NCBI RefSeq assembly: GCF_013376045.1
Contig: NZ_JABMJG010000002.1
Coordinates: forward strand, 62,001-126,000
DNA from: Variovorax sp. SG517
GTDB lineage: Bacteria; Pseudomonadota; Gammaproteobacteria; Burkholderiales; Burkholderiaceae_C
DNA length: 64,000 nt
Reading direction: 5' to 3'
Below, one piece after another: positions 18,285-27,176 of the stretch. The notes below the pieces were generated by a model. It had not been told where the DNA came from. It made no database searches and worked only from the letters and a program-made list of their open reading frames with translations. Every line of letters starts with the position of its first letter. Position 1 is the first letter of the stretch. A program made the translations under genes and the position numbers.

Positions 18285-19205
18285 ATGAACGAGCCCCAGC
18301 AGGTGACAGTGGCCGGCCGGCAGCCGAAACCGGTCCGCCCGATGCGGGAACGGATCGGCTTCGCCATCGTCGCGGCCGGCGTGCTGGTGGGTGGCCTGCA
18401 GTTCTGGCAGTTCGTGCGATCCGATCCGTTGGTATGGAACGCCTTGCTCGGCGGCTCGGTCGCCGCGCTGGCGACGGCGCTCGGCACGCTGCCGGTGCTG
18501 TTCTCGCAGAAGCTGCCGCAGCGGCTGCAGGACACGCTGTTCGGCTTCGGCGCCGGCGTGATGCTTGCGGCCAGCGCTTTCTCGCTGATCATCCCGGGCC
18601 TCGAGGCCGCGAAGAATGCGGGCACCTTCGGCGGCGGAAGCTGGGCCGCGGGCGGGGTGATCGGCTCCGCCATCCTGCTCGGCGGCCTCGCCCTGATGCT
18701 GCTGGACCGCGTGCTGCCGCACGAGCACTTCATCAAGGGCCGCGAGGGCAATGCCGCGAAGCAGCTGCGCCGCACCTGGCTCTTCGTGTTCGCGATCGCG
18801 CTGCACAACGTGCCGGAGGGGCTGGCCATTGGCGTGGGCTACGCGGCCAACAACGGGCTGCGCGCCGACGCGCTGGCCACCGGCATCGCGATCCAGGACG
18901 TGCCCGAGGGGCTGGTGGTCGCGGTGGCGCTATTGGCCGCCGGCTACAGCCGCGGTTTCGCCGTGCTGATCGGCATGCTCTCGGGACTGGTCGAGCCGCT
19001 GGGCGCCGTGCTGGGCGCGGCCGTGGTCGGCCATTCGGCGATGCTGCTGCCCTGGGGGCTGGGCTTCGCGGCGGGTGCCATGCTGTTCGTGATCAGCCAC
19101 GAGATCATTCCCGAGTCGCACCGCAAGGGCCACGAAGCCTTTGCCACCAGCGGGCTGATGATCGGCTTCGTGCTGATGATGCTGCTCGATACCGCCCTGG
19201 GCTGA
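18285..19205 (+). CDS. ZIP-family metal transporter
   Basis: 306 residues, about eight membrane segments. The family motifs are HNVPEGLAIGVGYAAN in TM4 and QDVPEGLVVAVAL in TM5, with HEIIPESH near the C-terminus; these supply the metal-path His and Glu residues. The 25-residue N-terminus before the first segment is cytosolic and Arg/Pro-rich. It should import Zn, Fe or Mn. A strong ribosome site (GAGGAG) precedes the ATG, and the Fur-box promoter upstream of the sod remnant suggests iron control, so ferrous iron or manganese is a plausible cargo. Confidence 0.9.
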   Translation: MNEPQQVTVAGRQPKPVRPMRERIGFAIVAAGVLVGGLQFWQFVRSDPLVWNALLGGSVAALATALGTLPVLFSQKLPQRLQDTLFGFGAGVMLAASAFSLIIPGLEAAKNAGTFGGGSWAAGGVIGSAILLGGLALMLLDRVLPHEHFIKGREGNAAKQLRRTWLFVFAIALHNVPEGLAIGVGYAANNGLRADALATGIAIQDVPEGLVVAVALLAAGYSRGFAVLIGMLSGLVEPLGAVLGAAVVGHSAMLLPWGLGFAAGAMLFVISHEIIPESHRKGHEAFATSGLMIGFVLMMLLDTALG

Positions 19206-19235
19206 CGCGCCTGCCCACGCGGCGCGCCAAGGCGC

Positions 19236-20669
19236 TCAACCGTGCTTGACGGCGACGGTTTTGAGCGTCGTAAAGCCGTACAGAGCCTCGAAGCCCTTCT
19301 CACGGCCATAGCCGGACGACTTCACGCCGCCGAAGGGCAACTCGACGCCGCCGCCGGCACCGTAGTTGTTGATGAACACCTGGCCGCTCTTCACGCGCTT
19401 GGCCATGCGGAACTGGCGCGAGCCGTCGGCCGTCCACACGCCGGCGACCAGGCCGAAGTGGGTGGCGTTGGCGAGCGCGACGGCCTCGTCTTCATCGGCG
19501 AACTGCATCGCGGCGAGCACGGGGCCGAAGACTTCTTCCTGGGCCAGGCGGTGGTCGACGGGCACGTCGCGCAGCAGGGTGGGGGCCTGGTAGAAGCCCG
19601 TCTCTGGCGCCTCCTCGACCACGATGCCCTGCGCCACCATCGGGATGCCGGCGTGCTGCGCGTCGCTCAGGAAGTCCCACACGCGCTGCTGCTGCGTCTG
19701 GCGGATCAGCGGGCCCACGTCGAGGTCCATGGCCGCGGGACCCACGCGCAGCGCCTCGAAGGCGTGGCCCAGGCGTTCCAGCAGCGGCTCGTAGATGTCG
19801 CGCTGGATCAGCACGCGCGAGCCCGCAGAGCAGGTCTGGCCGGCGTTCTGCACGATGGCGTTGATCACCACCGGAATGGCCGCGTCCAGGTCGGCGTCCG
19901 CGAAGATGATCTGCGGGCTCTTGCCACCCAGCTCCAGCGTGACCGGGCAGTGCCGCTCGGCCGCTACCTGCTGGATCAGCGTGCCGATCTTCGGGCTGCC
20001 GGTGAAGCTGATGTGGTCGATGCCGGCATGCCGTGCGAGCGCGTCGCCCACTTCATGGCCGTAGCCCGTCACGATGTTCAGCGCCCCGGCCGGAAAACCG
20101 ACCTCGGCCGCCAGCTGCGCCACGCGGATCAGCGAGAGGCAGGCATCTTCCGCCGGCTTGACCACGCACACGTTGCCCGCCGCCAGGGCGCCGCCCACGC
20201 TGCGCCCGAAGATCTGCATCGGGTAGTTCCAGGGAATGATGTGGCCGGTCACGCCGTGCGGCTCGCGCCAGGTGAAGACGCTGTAGCCGTCCTGGTAGGG
20301 GATGGTCTCGCCGTGCAGCTTGTCGCAGGCGCCGGCATAGAACTCGAAGTAGCGCACCAGCGCCACCGCATCGGCGCGGGCCTGCTTGACGGGCTTGCCG
20401 CAGTCGCGCTGCTCGATCAGCGCGAGCTCGTCGACGTGCTCGGCGATCTTCTGCGAGAGCTTGAAGAGCAGGCGACCGCGGTCGGCGGCGCTGACCTTGT
20501 GCCACACGCCCTCGAAGCAGTCGCGCGCGGCGCGCACGGCGGAATCGATGTCGGCGGCGTTGCTGCGCTGGATTTCGTCGAAGGGCTGGCCGTCGGAGGG
20601 ATCGATGACCGGCAGGGTGCGGCCGGAGGAGGACGGGACGTCCGCGTTGGCGATGTAGTTGAGCTGCAT
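19236..20669 (-). CDS. NAD(P)+-dependent aldehyde dehydrogenase
   Basis: 477 residues of the ALDH superfamily. Catalytic Glu in VTLELGGKSPQI and catalytic Cys in NAGQTCSAGSRV are present; the Rossmann segment IIPWNYPMQIFGRSVGGALA and the C-terminal PFGGVKSSGYGREKG are typical. The overall flavor resembles betaine-aldehyde or gamma-aminobutyraldehyde dehydrogenases, but the substrate cannot be fixed. Convergent with the ZIP gene; no operon partner on its strand nearby. Confidence 0.9.
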   Translation of the reverse strand: MQLNYIANADVPSSSGRTLPVIDPSDGQPFDEIQRSNAADIDSAVRAARDCFEGVWHKVSAADRGRLLFKLSQKIAEHVDELALIEQRDCGKPVKQARADAVALVRYFEFYAGACDKLHGETIPYQDGYSVFTWREPHGVTGHIIPWNYPMQIFGRSVGGALAAGNVCVVKPAEDACLSLIRVAQLAAEVGFPAGALNIVTGYGHEVGDALARHAGIDHISFTGSPKIGTLIQQVAAERHCPVTLELGGKSPQIIFADADLDAAIPVVINAIVQNAGQTCSAGSRVLIQRDIYEPLLERLGHAFEALRVGPAAMDLDVGPLIRQTQQQRVWDFLSDAQHAGIPMVAQGIVVEEAPETGFYQAPTLLRDVPVDHRLAQEEVFGPVLAAMQFADEDEAVALANATHFGLVAGVWTADGSRQFRMAKRVKSGQVFINNYGAGGGVELPFGGVKSSGYGREKGFEALYGFTTLKTVAVKHG

Positions 20670-20991
20670 GGGGCTGGATTTTGCGCGATGCGTGCGGAGG
20701 CTGCGGTTGCAGGAGCACGCTTGCTCGACACGTACCCTCTTCGCCCGCCAAGTATTTTTATTAATTCTTAGGTTCTAAGAAAAAAGGCGCGAAGGAAAAA
20801 AAGCAAGAACTCGTGGAAAAAGTACTTGTTCCGCGACCCCGGCCACTGCAAACGAAGTGATACAACCGGATACGATATCTGCCGGCCAACGCTTTGGCCG
20901 ATCAAATCTTCGATGACAACCAAATTGCCGGCCAGCCGCATCAAAAGCAGAGGGCGATGTCGCTAGGACCGGCGCACCGAAAGGAAACACA
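20670..20991. other. Divergent intergenic region, ALDH / RTX gene
   Basis: 322 bases without a gene and richer in A/T than the flanks, notably around 20750-20820. A small palindrome CTTAG-GTT-CTAAG is at 20767-20779, followed by an A run, and a GGCCAA/TTGGCC pair lies at 20884-20899. It must hold promoters for both genes, but no convincing -35/-10 pair could be picked. The GTG of the RTX gene has AAAGGAAA just upstream. Confidence 0.45.
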
Positions 20992-22506
20992 GTGGCGATA
21001 ATCAATGGCACGACCGGAAACGACATCTTGGTCGGTACGGGAGAGGGGGACGTCATTCATGGCGGTGCCGGAAACGATCAGATTGATGGCGGTGCGGGTG
21101 ACGACGTTCTTTTCAGCGACGAAGGCGACGACATCATCTGGGGAGGGCCTGGCCGGGACATGATCACCGGCAACAATACCGGCATCGTTATCGCGAATTA
21201 CGGCCTCGATCCGACAGGCGTCACCGTGAATCTGCGTACGGGCCTTGCGACCGACGGCTGGGGCGACCAGGACATCCTGTCTCGAATCTATGCGGTTGCA
21301 GGTTCGAATTTCAATGACACCCTCACCGCGGCCGGAGCCACGAGTTCGGTGCTGCTGTCCGGATTGGGCGGCGACGACAAGATTACCGGTGGCTGGGGCA
21401 ACGATCTGTTAATGGGCGGCGACGGAAATGACACGATCGACGGCGGCGATGGCATTTCGGGGTTCGGCAACTACATCCACGGCAGCGTCTACCGTCTCTA
21501 TCAAGCAGCCTTCGCTCGCGAGCCCGATGTAGGCGGCCTCCAGGGGTGGGTGGGTTCGATCAGAAGCGGCGCCACTCTCAAGACGGTCGCAGCGGCTTTT
21601 GCGCAATCTTCCGAGTTTCAGACGACTTATGCGGGGCTGGACAATACGCAGTTCGTAACGCGCATGTACCAGAACGTTCTGGGGCGCGCACCGGATGCCG
21701 GCGGCCTTGCTTCTTGGCTCAGGTCGCTCAATGCAGGGGCATCGCGTTCGGAAGTCCTGCTCGGATTTTCGGAGTCCGGCGAGTTCAAGAACAATACGTC
21801 TCTTGATGTCGATGCGTTCATGACATCCCGTTTCAGCGGCAGTCATCAAGGTGAGGTCTATCGTCTCTATAAGGCGATCTTGAACCGTGAGCCGGACAGC
21901 GGTGGTTTTGTTGGCTGGGTGAATCTGCTGGATACGGAAACCACCAATATCCAGACGGTGGCGGACGGATTCATGAAGTCGTCGGAATTCCAGAAGATCT
22001 ATGGGTCGCTGGACAACACCCAGTTCGCAACACTCCTCTATCGGAACGTGTTGGGGCGCGAGCCCGATCAGGGCGGTCTTGCCGGCTGGGTCGACGCCCT
22101 GAATCGCGGCGCGAATCGCGCGGACGTTGTAGTCGGATTCTCAAGGTCAGGCGAGTTCATCGCGAATACAGCCTCATCGCAAGCAAGCTACATGGCAAGC
22201 AGATTTGGCAGCTGGAGCGATGAACTGCAGGGCGGTACCGGAAACAATACCTTGATCGGAGGCCGTGGCGCCGATACCTTCACATTCGAATTCGGCAAGC
22301 CTGGGAATGATCAGGTTTATGGACTCGAGAATGTCGACATTCTCCGATTCACCGGCTACACCAGCTACGGCAGTGCGGCAGACGTATTGAGTCACATGAC
22401 GCAGAACGGCCAGAACGTGGTTTTCTCGGATGGCAGCCAGAGCATCACGTTCCACCACACCACGCTGGCGCAGCTCTCGCAGACCACCATCCAGTTGACG
22501 GTTTGA
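20992..22506 (+). CDS. RTX calcium-binding protein with DUF4214 repeats, predicted type I secretion substrate
   Basis: 504 residues from a GTG start. The N-terminal 150 residues have nonapeptide Ca-binding repeats (GGAGNDQIDGGAGDDVL, GGWGNDLLMGGDGNDTIDGG). Residues 160-400 hold two tandem DUF4214 units, each made of two similar halves with the pattern YRLYxAxxxREPDxGGxxGW and LDNTQFxxxxYxNVLGRxPD. The C-terminal part returns to ELQGGTGNNTLIGGRGADTF and ends in a hydrophobic/Thr-rich tail, as type I secretion signals do. No enzyme domain is seen; DUF4214 proteins occur in surface-layer or adhesin-like exports. The next two genes encode the exporter. Codon use is less GC-biased than neighbours. 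Confidence 0.85.
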   Translation: MAIINGTTGNDILVGTGEGDVIHGGAGNDQIDGGAGDDVLFSDEGDDIIWGGPGRDMITGNNTGIVIANYGLDPTGVTVNLRTGLATDGWGDQDILSRIYAVAGSNFNDTLTAAGATSSVLLSGLGGDDKITGGWGNDLLMGGDGNDTIDGGDGISGFGNYIHGSVYRLYQAAFAREPDVGGLQGWVGSIRSGATLKTVAAAFAQSSEFQTTYAGLDNTQFVTRMYQNVLGRAPDAGGLASWLRSLNAGASRSEVLLGFSESGEFKNNTSLDVDAFMTSRFSGSHQGEVYRLYKAILNREPDSGGFVGWVNLLDTETTNIQTVADGFMKSSEFQKIYGSLDNTQFATLLYRNVLGREPDQGGLAGWVDALNRGANRADVVVGFSRSGEFIANTASSQASYMASRFGSWSDELQGGTGNNTLIGGRGADTFTFEFGKPGNDQVYGLENVDILRFTGYTSYGSAADVLSHMTQNGQNVVFSDGSQSITFHHTTLAQLSQTTIQLTV

Positions 22507-22519
22507 TGTCGTAGTGCCT

Positions 22520-22549
22520 GGTTCTTGCAGCACCTTTGCCGCAAGAACC
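22520..22549 (+). terminator. Stem-loop between RTX substrate and exporter genes
   Basis: Nine-base perfect inverted repeat GGTTCTTGC / GCAAGAACC with a 12-base loop, 14 bases after the RTX stop codon, followed by moderately T-rich CACTTTCACTTTG. It may partly terminate transcripts so that the secreted substrate is made in excess over the exporter. Confidence 0.55.
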
Positions 22550-22746
22550 GCACTTTCACTTTGATTGAGAAAAGAGCTCGTACGGTCTTGCAACAAGAGC
22601 CAAATGAAAAGGAGCGAACGAGCCAGCAGCAGGCTTCGGGAGAGCCTGTTGATCCGAATTTGAGGTCCTCCGCCGGGCGTGCGTCCTTTCCAGCTCGCCA
22701 GGGGCTGTCCGGTCTGCAACCTGTGATTGCATTCTTCTCCCTGGAG

Positions 22747-24996
22747 ATGAGTGTCCAGGCATTGGGGCAAGCCATGGGATGGCGGCCCGAGAGCCTCATC
22801 GGGTTCGAAGATCTTCAGCGTGCGGCTCATCACCTGGGACTTCGCTCGCGCGAGGAAGAGGTCGACCTGAATCTGGCGCCCAGGCGAAAGCTCTGGCCAT
22901 CTCGAAACAAGGCAAGGGGGTTGGCCATTCCTTGTCTCGTGGTCGCTCCTCATGGGAGCGTGGTCACAGTTGTGGCACGCCGCGATGTGCGCCCCGTATC
23001 TTCAGCTAAAGAAACGCTGCACGGAGCAGTCGCGTCGCCACAGCCTACGCAGGACTTCCTCCTGTGGGTTCCTGAAAGCTCGACGTTCAATTGGGTTTCC
23101 ACAACTGCGCTCACGTCGGAGTACGGGTGTGATGGCGTGCTTTCAACCCTTCGGTTCCGTCAGCCCCTGCATCTGGGGCTATCTGAGAGGAGTTCGAACA
23201 GGCGTTTCGGGCTAGGCTGGTTCATACCTATTCTCTGGCGGTATCGCAAGCCGCTCGGGCAGGTGCTGCTCGGTGCATTCCTGCTTCAATTGGTTGCGCT
23301 GACGACGCCGCTGTTCAGCCAGGTCATCATCGACAAGGTCTTGATGCACAAGAGTCTGTCGACTTTGCATGTGCTTGGCATTGGCATGGCGGGGCTGATC
23401 GTGTTCGAGGCGATTACCAATACGCTGCGCGGCTACATGCTCGCCCACACGTCTGCCCGTCTGGACGCCGGCTTGTCCAGCGATCTTTTTCGGCATCTGC
23501 TGAGTCTGCCCATCCGGTACTTCGAGCAACGGCAGGCCGGCGACACTCTGGCGCGCACAAGGGAATTGGAGAACATTCGCGGATTCTTCACCGGCGGTGC
23601 GCTGACGACACTCGTTGACGGCCTGTTCATCGGGATCTTCATCGCAGTGATGCTCCTCTACAGCGTCAAGCTCACGGTCGTGACGCTCGTGGGCTTGCCG
23701 ATCCTGGCTCTGGTCACGCTGGTTGCCCAGCCCATCTTCGCGCGGGCATTGCAGACCAAGTTCGATCGCGGTGCGGAAGCTGGGAGCTTCATGGTCGAAA
23801 CCATCCATGGCATTCATACAGTGAAGAGTCTGGCCTTGGCGCCGATGTGGCAACGCAGATGGGATCTGCTTGCCGCGAGGCAGGTTGCCGCAGGATTCGA
23901 TGTCAGCAAATTGGGAAACGCGGCCCAGAGCATTTCGCAGGCAGTGCAGCGCATGTTGACGCTGGCCGTGCTTTGGGTCGGGACCACGCTCGTGATGGAC
24001 AACGAACTTACTGTCGGCGGCCTGATTGCATTCCAGATGCTCGCAGGGCAGGTGCTTCAGCCTGTCTCGCGCCTTGTAGGTCTCTGGCAGAACTTTCAAC
24101 AGGTCAAGCTTTCGGTTGATCGCATGGGCGACCTCATGAACGCGCAGGCGGAGCCCAGCAGTTCCAGTGCGCAGGCGATGCCCTTGGTCAAAGGACGCGT
24201 GGAATTGCAGTCGATTTCCTTTCGCTATCAAGTCGATGCCCCCCTCGTCCTGCGCGATGTCAGTTTGCTGCTGCAGCCGGGGGACGTCGTGGGCATCGTC
24301 GGCCGCTCGGGATGCGGCAAGTCGACACTGACCAAGCTCATTCAGCGGCTGTATGGTGCGGAATCAGGTCGGGTACTGATCGATGGACATGACATCGCGC
24401 ATGCCGATCCGCAGCAACTGCGTCGCCAGATCGGCGTGGTTCTTCAAGATAGCTTCCTGTTCAGTGGAACGATCGCCGAGAACATCGCCGTGGCTCACCC
24501 GGGGCTGGCTTTCGATCGCATCGTTTTCGCGGCTCAGCAAGCAGGTGCGCATGAATTCATCACGGCGTTACCGCAGGGCTATCAAACACCGGTCGGCGAA
24601 AGAGGCACTCTTCTTTCGGGCGGTCAGCGCCAGCGCATTGCCATCGCACGTGCATTGACAGGGGACCCGCGAATTCTGATTCTTGACGAGGCCACCAGCG
24701 CACTTGATGTCGAAAGCGAGCAGGCCATCCAGGCCAACATGGCGCAGATCTGCAGGGGGCGCACGGTAATCATGATCGCCCATCGTCTTTCGACATTGCG
24801 GCATTGCAGCCGGATCGTCGTGCTGGACAGTGGGCAGGTGGTCGAGCAGGGACCGCTGCATGACTTGCTGACGCAGCAGGGTGAGTTTTCCAGGCTTTGG
24901 GCCATGCAGCAGCAGGAGCCAATGCCTGTGGCGCGCAAGAGCCCCGCTTCCGTGCGGCCGGAGCGGCATGGAAGTTCGGCGGAGGCTCCGCTGTGA
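22747..24996 (+). CDS. Type I secretion ABC exporter, HlyB/LapB type with degenerate C39-like domain
   Basis: 749 residues from ATG 22747. The first 150 residues occupy the place of a C39 peptidase domain but show no catalytic Cys motif, so it is a C39-like substrate-docking domain at most. The membrane domain starts near RRFGLGWFIPILWRYRKPLG; the ATPase has Walker A GRSGCGKST, signature LSGGQRQRIAIAR and Walker B ILILDEATSALD. The frame is open back to 22507, but the only earlier starts are GTG 22723 and a TTG inside the hairpin; ATG 22747 gives the normal family length. It should export the RTX protein. Confidence 0.87.
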   Translation: MSVQALGQAMGWRPESLIGFEDLQRAAHHLGLRSREEEVDLNLAPRRKLWPSRNKARGLAIPCLVVAPHGSVVTVVARRDVRPVSSAKETLHGAVASPQPTQDFLLWVPESSTFNWVSTTALTSEYGCDGVLSTLRFRQPLHLGLSERSSNRRFGLGWFIPILWRYRKPLGQVLLGAFLLQLVALTTPLFSQVIIDKVLMHKSLSTLHVLGIGMAGLIVFEAITNTLRGYMLAHTSARLDAGLSSDLFRHLLSLPIRYFEQRQAGDTLARTRELENIRGFFTGGALTTLVDGLFIGIFIAVMLLYSVKLTVVTLVGLPILALVTLVAQPIFARALQTKFDRGAEAGSFMVETIHGIHTVKSLALAPMWQRRWDLLAARQVAAGFDVSKLGNAAQSISQAVQRMLTLAVLWVGTTLVMDNELTVGGLIAFQMLAGQVLQPVSRLVGLWQNFQQVKLSVDRMGDLMNAQAEPSSSSAQAMPLVKGRVELQSISFRYQVDAPLVLRDVSLLLQPGDVVGIVGRSGCGKSTLTKLIQRLYGAESGRVLIDGHDIAHADPQQLRRQIGVVLQDSFLFSGTIAENIAVAHPGLAFDRIVFAAQQAGAHEFITALPQGYQTPVGERGTLLSGGQRQRIAIARALTGDPRILILDEATSALDVESEQAIQANMAQICRGRTVIMIAHRLSTLRHCSRIVVLDSGQVVEQGPLHDLLTQQGEFSRLWAMQQQEPMPVARKSPASVRPERHGSSAEAPL

Positions 24997-26423
24997 ACAC
25001 CGTGCTGTCGCCCAGGGAGAAGGCCTTCCACAGCCCGACGCTGAGTATCGAGGAGGCGCCCCCGGCCCCCTTTGCCAGTGGATTGATGTGGGCGCTGGCC
25101 GCATTGCTGCTTGGCGCAATCGCCTGGGCCTGCATAGGTCAGATCGAGATCGTGGCCACGGCGCCGGGCCGCCTCATTCCGGACGGGCGGGTGAAAGTGC
25201 TGCAAACCATCGAGCCGGCACTTGTGCGTGCGATCCATGTGCGGGAAGGTCAGCGCGTGAAGGAGGGAGATCTTTTGATCGAGTTGGATCCCACCTTGTC
25301 TCAGGCGGATCTCTCAAGCAGCCAGCAACGGCTGCAGCAGAACCAGCAGCAGATGGCTCGGCTCATGGTGGAGATGAAGGGGCAGCATCTGCCGATGTCG
25401 TCGCTCCTCGCGGGCTCCGACATGAACCGCAAGACGCCTGTATTGACGCCTGACCAGCTTGCCACCATCCAGGCCCGCGAGGCCGCTTTCGAGGCAAAGC
25501 TCGCCGAGGCAAAGGCGTCAGTCGACGAGAAGACGAAGGCGCTCAAGGCCGCCGAGTCCACGCATACGAAGCTTCGGCTCAACCTGGGACTGGCGATGAA
25601 GCGCTACCAACAGAGTCTGGCGCTGGTGAAGGAGGGCTTTTTCAGCGAAGGCGAGCGGCTCAAGCAGGAGCAGGAAGTCGTTGGCCTTGAGCACGATCTG
25701 GCGGCGCAAAGCCAGACTTTGTCGCAGCTTGCCGCAGGTCTTCAGGAAGCGCGATTTCGCCAGGCTTCTGTCGAACAGGAGCGAAAGGTGCAGATTCTTG
25801 CCGAAGTGGAGCAGGCCAGCAGGGAGCGTGCGAGCCTTCAGGCGGAGTTCGAGAAGGCGCAGCAACTCAATGGACTCAAGACCTTGCGCGCTCCGGTTTC
25901 CGGGGTGGTCCAGAGCATTGGAATTGCCACTCTGGGAAGTGCAGTCGCAGCCAACCAGCCGCTTCTGACGATCGTTCCGGAAAACACGCCGCTGATCGCG
26001 GAGGTTTTCCTCAGCAATAACGACATTGGCTACGTGAAGTTGGGGCAGCCGGTCGAAGTCAAGCTCGACAGCTTCCCGTTTACGCAGTACGGCGCGGTCG
26101 TCGGTACTGTGAAGTGGATCAGTGCTGATGCCGAATTCCAGGATCCACGAGCGCTGGACAAGCAGGTGGGCTCCAGCCAGTCCGGATCGAGCAATCGCAA
26201 CTTCGAGGGCGGCAATGCCGAGCAACGGACGAACGGTCTTGCCTATCGTGTTCAGATTGCGCTTGCAGGCCCTGACGCGAGCATCTGGGTCAAGGGACGG
26301 CCTCAGGCCCTGCAAGCGGGCATGAGCCTGCAGGCCGACATCCAGACTGACAAGCGGCGGTTGATCCAGTTGATCTTGAATCCGCTCGAAAAAGGATGGA
26401 ACGAAGGCGTTCGAGTCCGGTAG
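24993..26423 (+). CDS. HlyD family type I secretion adaptor
   Basis: 476 residues from a GTG that overlaps the exporter stop (GTGA), with GGAGG upstream. One N-terminal membrane segment (LMWALAALLLGAIAWACI), the first lipoyl half VRAIHVREGQRVKEGDLLIE, a long coiled coil of about 200 residues, and the second half LRAPVSGVVQSIGIATLG followed by the beta-barrel. The adaptor links the ABC exporter to an outer-membrane channel. No TolC gene is in this operon; the TolC homologue at 39691-41130 belongs to another set. Confidence 0.9.
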   Translation: MNTVLSPREKAFHSPTLSIEEAPPAPFASGLMWALAALLLGAIAWACIGQIEIVATAPGRLIPDGRVKVLQTIEPALVRAIHVREGQRVKEGDLLIELDPTLSQADLSSSQQRLQQNQQQMARLMVEMKGQHLPMSSLLAGSDMNRKTPVLTPDQLATIQAREAAFEAKLAEAKASVDEKTKALKAAESTHTKLRLNLGLAMKRYQQSLALVKEGFFSEGERLKQEQEVVGLEHDLAAQSQTLSQLAAGLQEARFRQASVEQERKVQILAEVEQASRERASLQAEFEKAQQLNGLKTLRAPVSGVVQSIGIATLGSAVAANQPLLTIVPENTPLIAEVFLSNNDIGYVKLGQPVEVKLDSFPFTQYGAVVGTVKWISADAEFQDPRALDKQVGSSQSGSSNRNFEGGNAEQRTNGLAYRVQIALAGPDASIWVKGRPQALQAGMSLQADIQTDKRRLIQLILNPLEKGWNEGVRVR

Positions 26424-26465
26424 AGCGAGATTCCTGGCGCGATCGTCCCGAAGGGGCGGCAGCCG

Positions 26466-27011
26466 TCATTTCGCCTTCGGCAGCGCCTTCACTGCATTCA
26501 GCATGCGCTCCACATGCTTGTCCGGATTGAGGTTCTGGTAGTAATAGGCCACCTTGCCATCCGGCGCGATCACGTATGACAGGCGGTTGGCGAAGTCCGG
26601 CCGGGTCTGCATCAGCGCGTCGAAGCCTTGAATTACCGTCTTGCCTTCGTCGGAGGCGACCGGGAAGCGGCTCTGGCACGACTTGACCGAGAACTTCGAC
26701 AGGGTACCTATGTCGTCGGCCGAGACGCCGATCACGCTGGCGCCCAGTGCGGCGAACTGGTCGATGGCTTCGGCGAAGGCGTGGGCCTCGATGGAGCAGT
26801 CGCTGGAGTCGGCCGCCGGGAAGAAATACACCACCACCGGGCCCTTGGCGAGCGCGTCGGCCAGCGAATAGCGGAAGGTCTTGCCGCCGAGCGCGGCGTT
26901 GGCGGTGAACTTGGGCGCCGGGTCGCCGATGTCTAGGGCGGCCCAGGCGGGAGTCGTAAGAGCCGCAAAAAAGGCAAGGCAGGCGATGCGGTGGGGGAGC
27001 GAACGAGCCAT
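26466..27011 (-). CDS. Exported peroxiredoxin (AhpC/TSA, Bcp/PrxQ-like)
   Basis: 181 residues with a signal peptide (LPHRIACLAFFAALTTPAWA). The thioredoxin-fold core starts at IGDPAPKFTANAALGGKTF; the peroxidatic cysteine is in FFPAADSSDCSIEAHAF, where SSDC replaces the usual TPGC, and a second Cys (KSCQSRFPV) is 40 residues later. It should reduce peroxides in the periplasm. The start at 27011 is picked because the upstream open frame is Arg/Pro-rich and noncoding in character. Convergent with the HlyD gene. Confidence 0.85.
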   Translation of the reverse strand: MARSLPHRIACLAFFAALTTPAWAALDIGDPAPKFTANAALGGKTFRYSLADALAKGPVVVYFFPAADSSDCSIEAHAFAEAIDQFAALGASVIGVSADDIGTLSKFSVKSCQSRFPVASDEGKTVIQGFDALMQTRPDFANRLSYVIAPDGKVAYYYQNLNPDKHVERMLNAVKALPKAK

Positions 27012-27176
27012 GATGTAACTCCGCAGCGGTGTGGATCGAATTCTAGGCCGGAGCCTTCCCGAAAAGGGACCTGAAAAGGGGCGGAAAGCGCCTTGAAACC
27101 GGCGCGGACCGGCAGGCGTACTGCATGAAGACAAGGGTAGAGAACCACAAGAAAACGACCTCATGGAAGCATCATC

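Noticed and set aside
20992..22506. Repeats in the RTX gene as a CRISPR or tandem-array signal
   Set aside because: They are coding repeats (Ca-binding nonapeptides and DUF4214 units) with diverged DNA, not spaced identical repeats.
22525..22746. Earlier TTG start for the HlyB-like exporter
   Set aside because: It lies in the loop of the hairpin after the RTX gene and has no ribosome site; the region lacks coding character and ATG 22747 gives the normal length.
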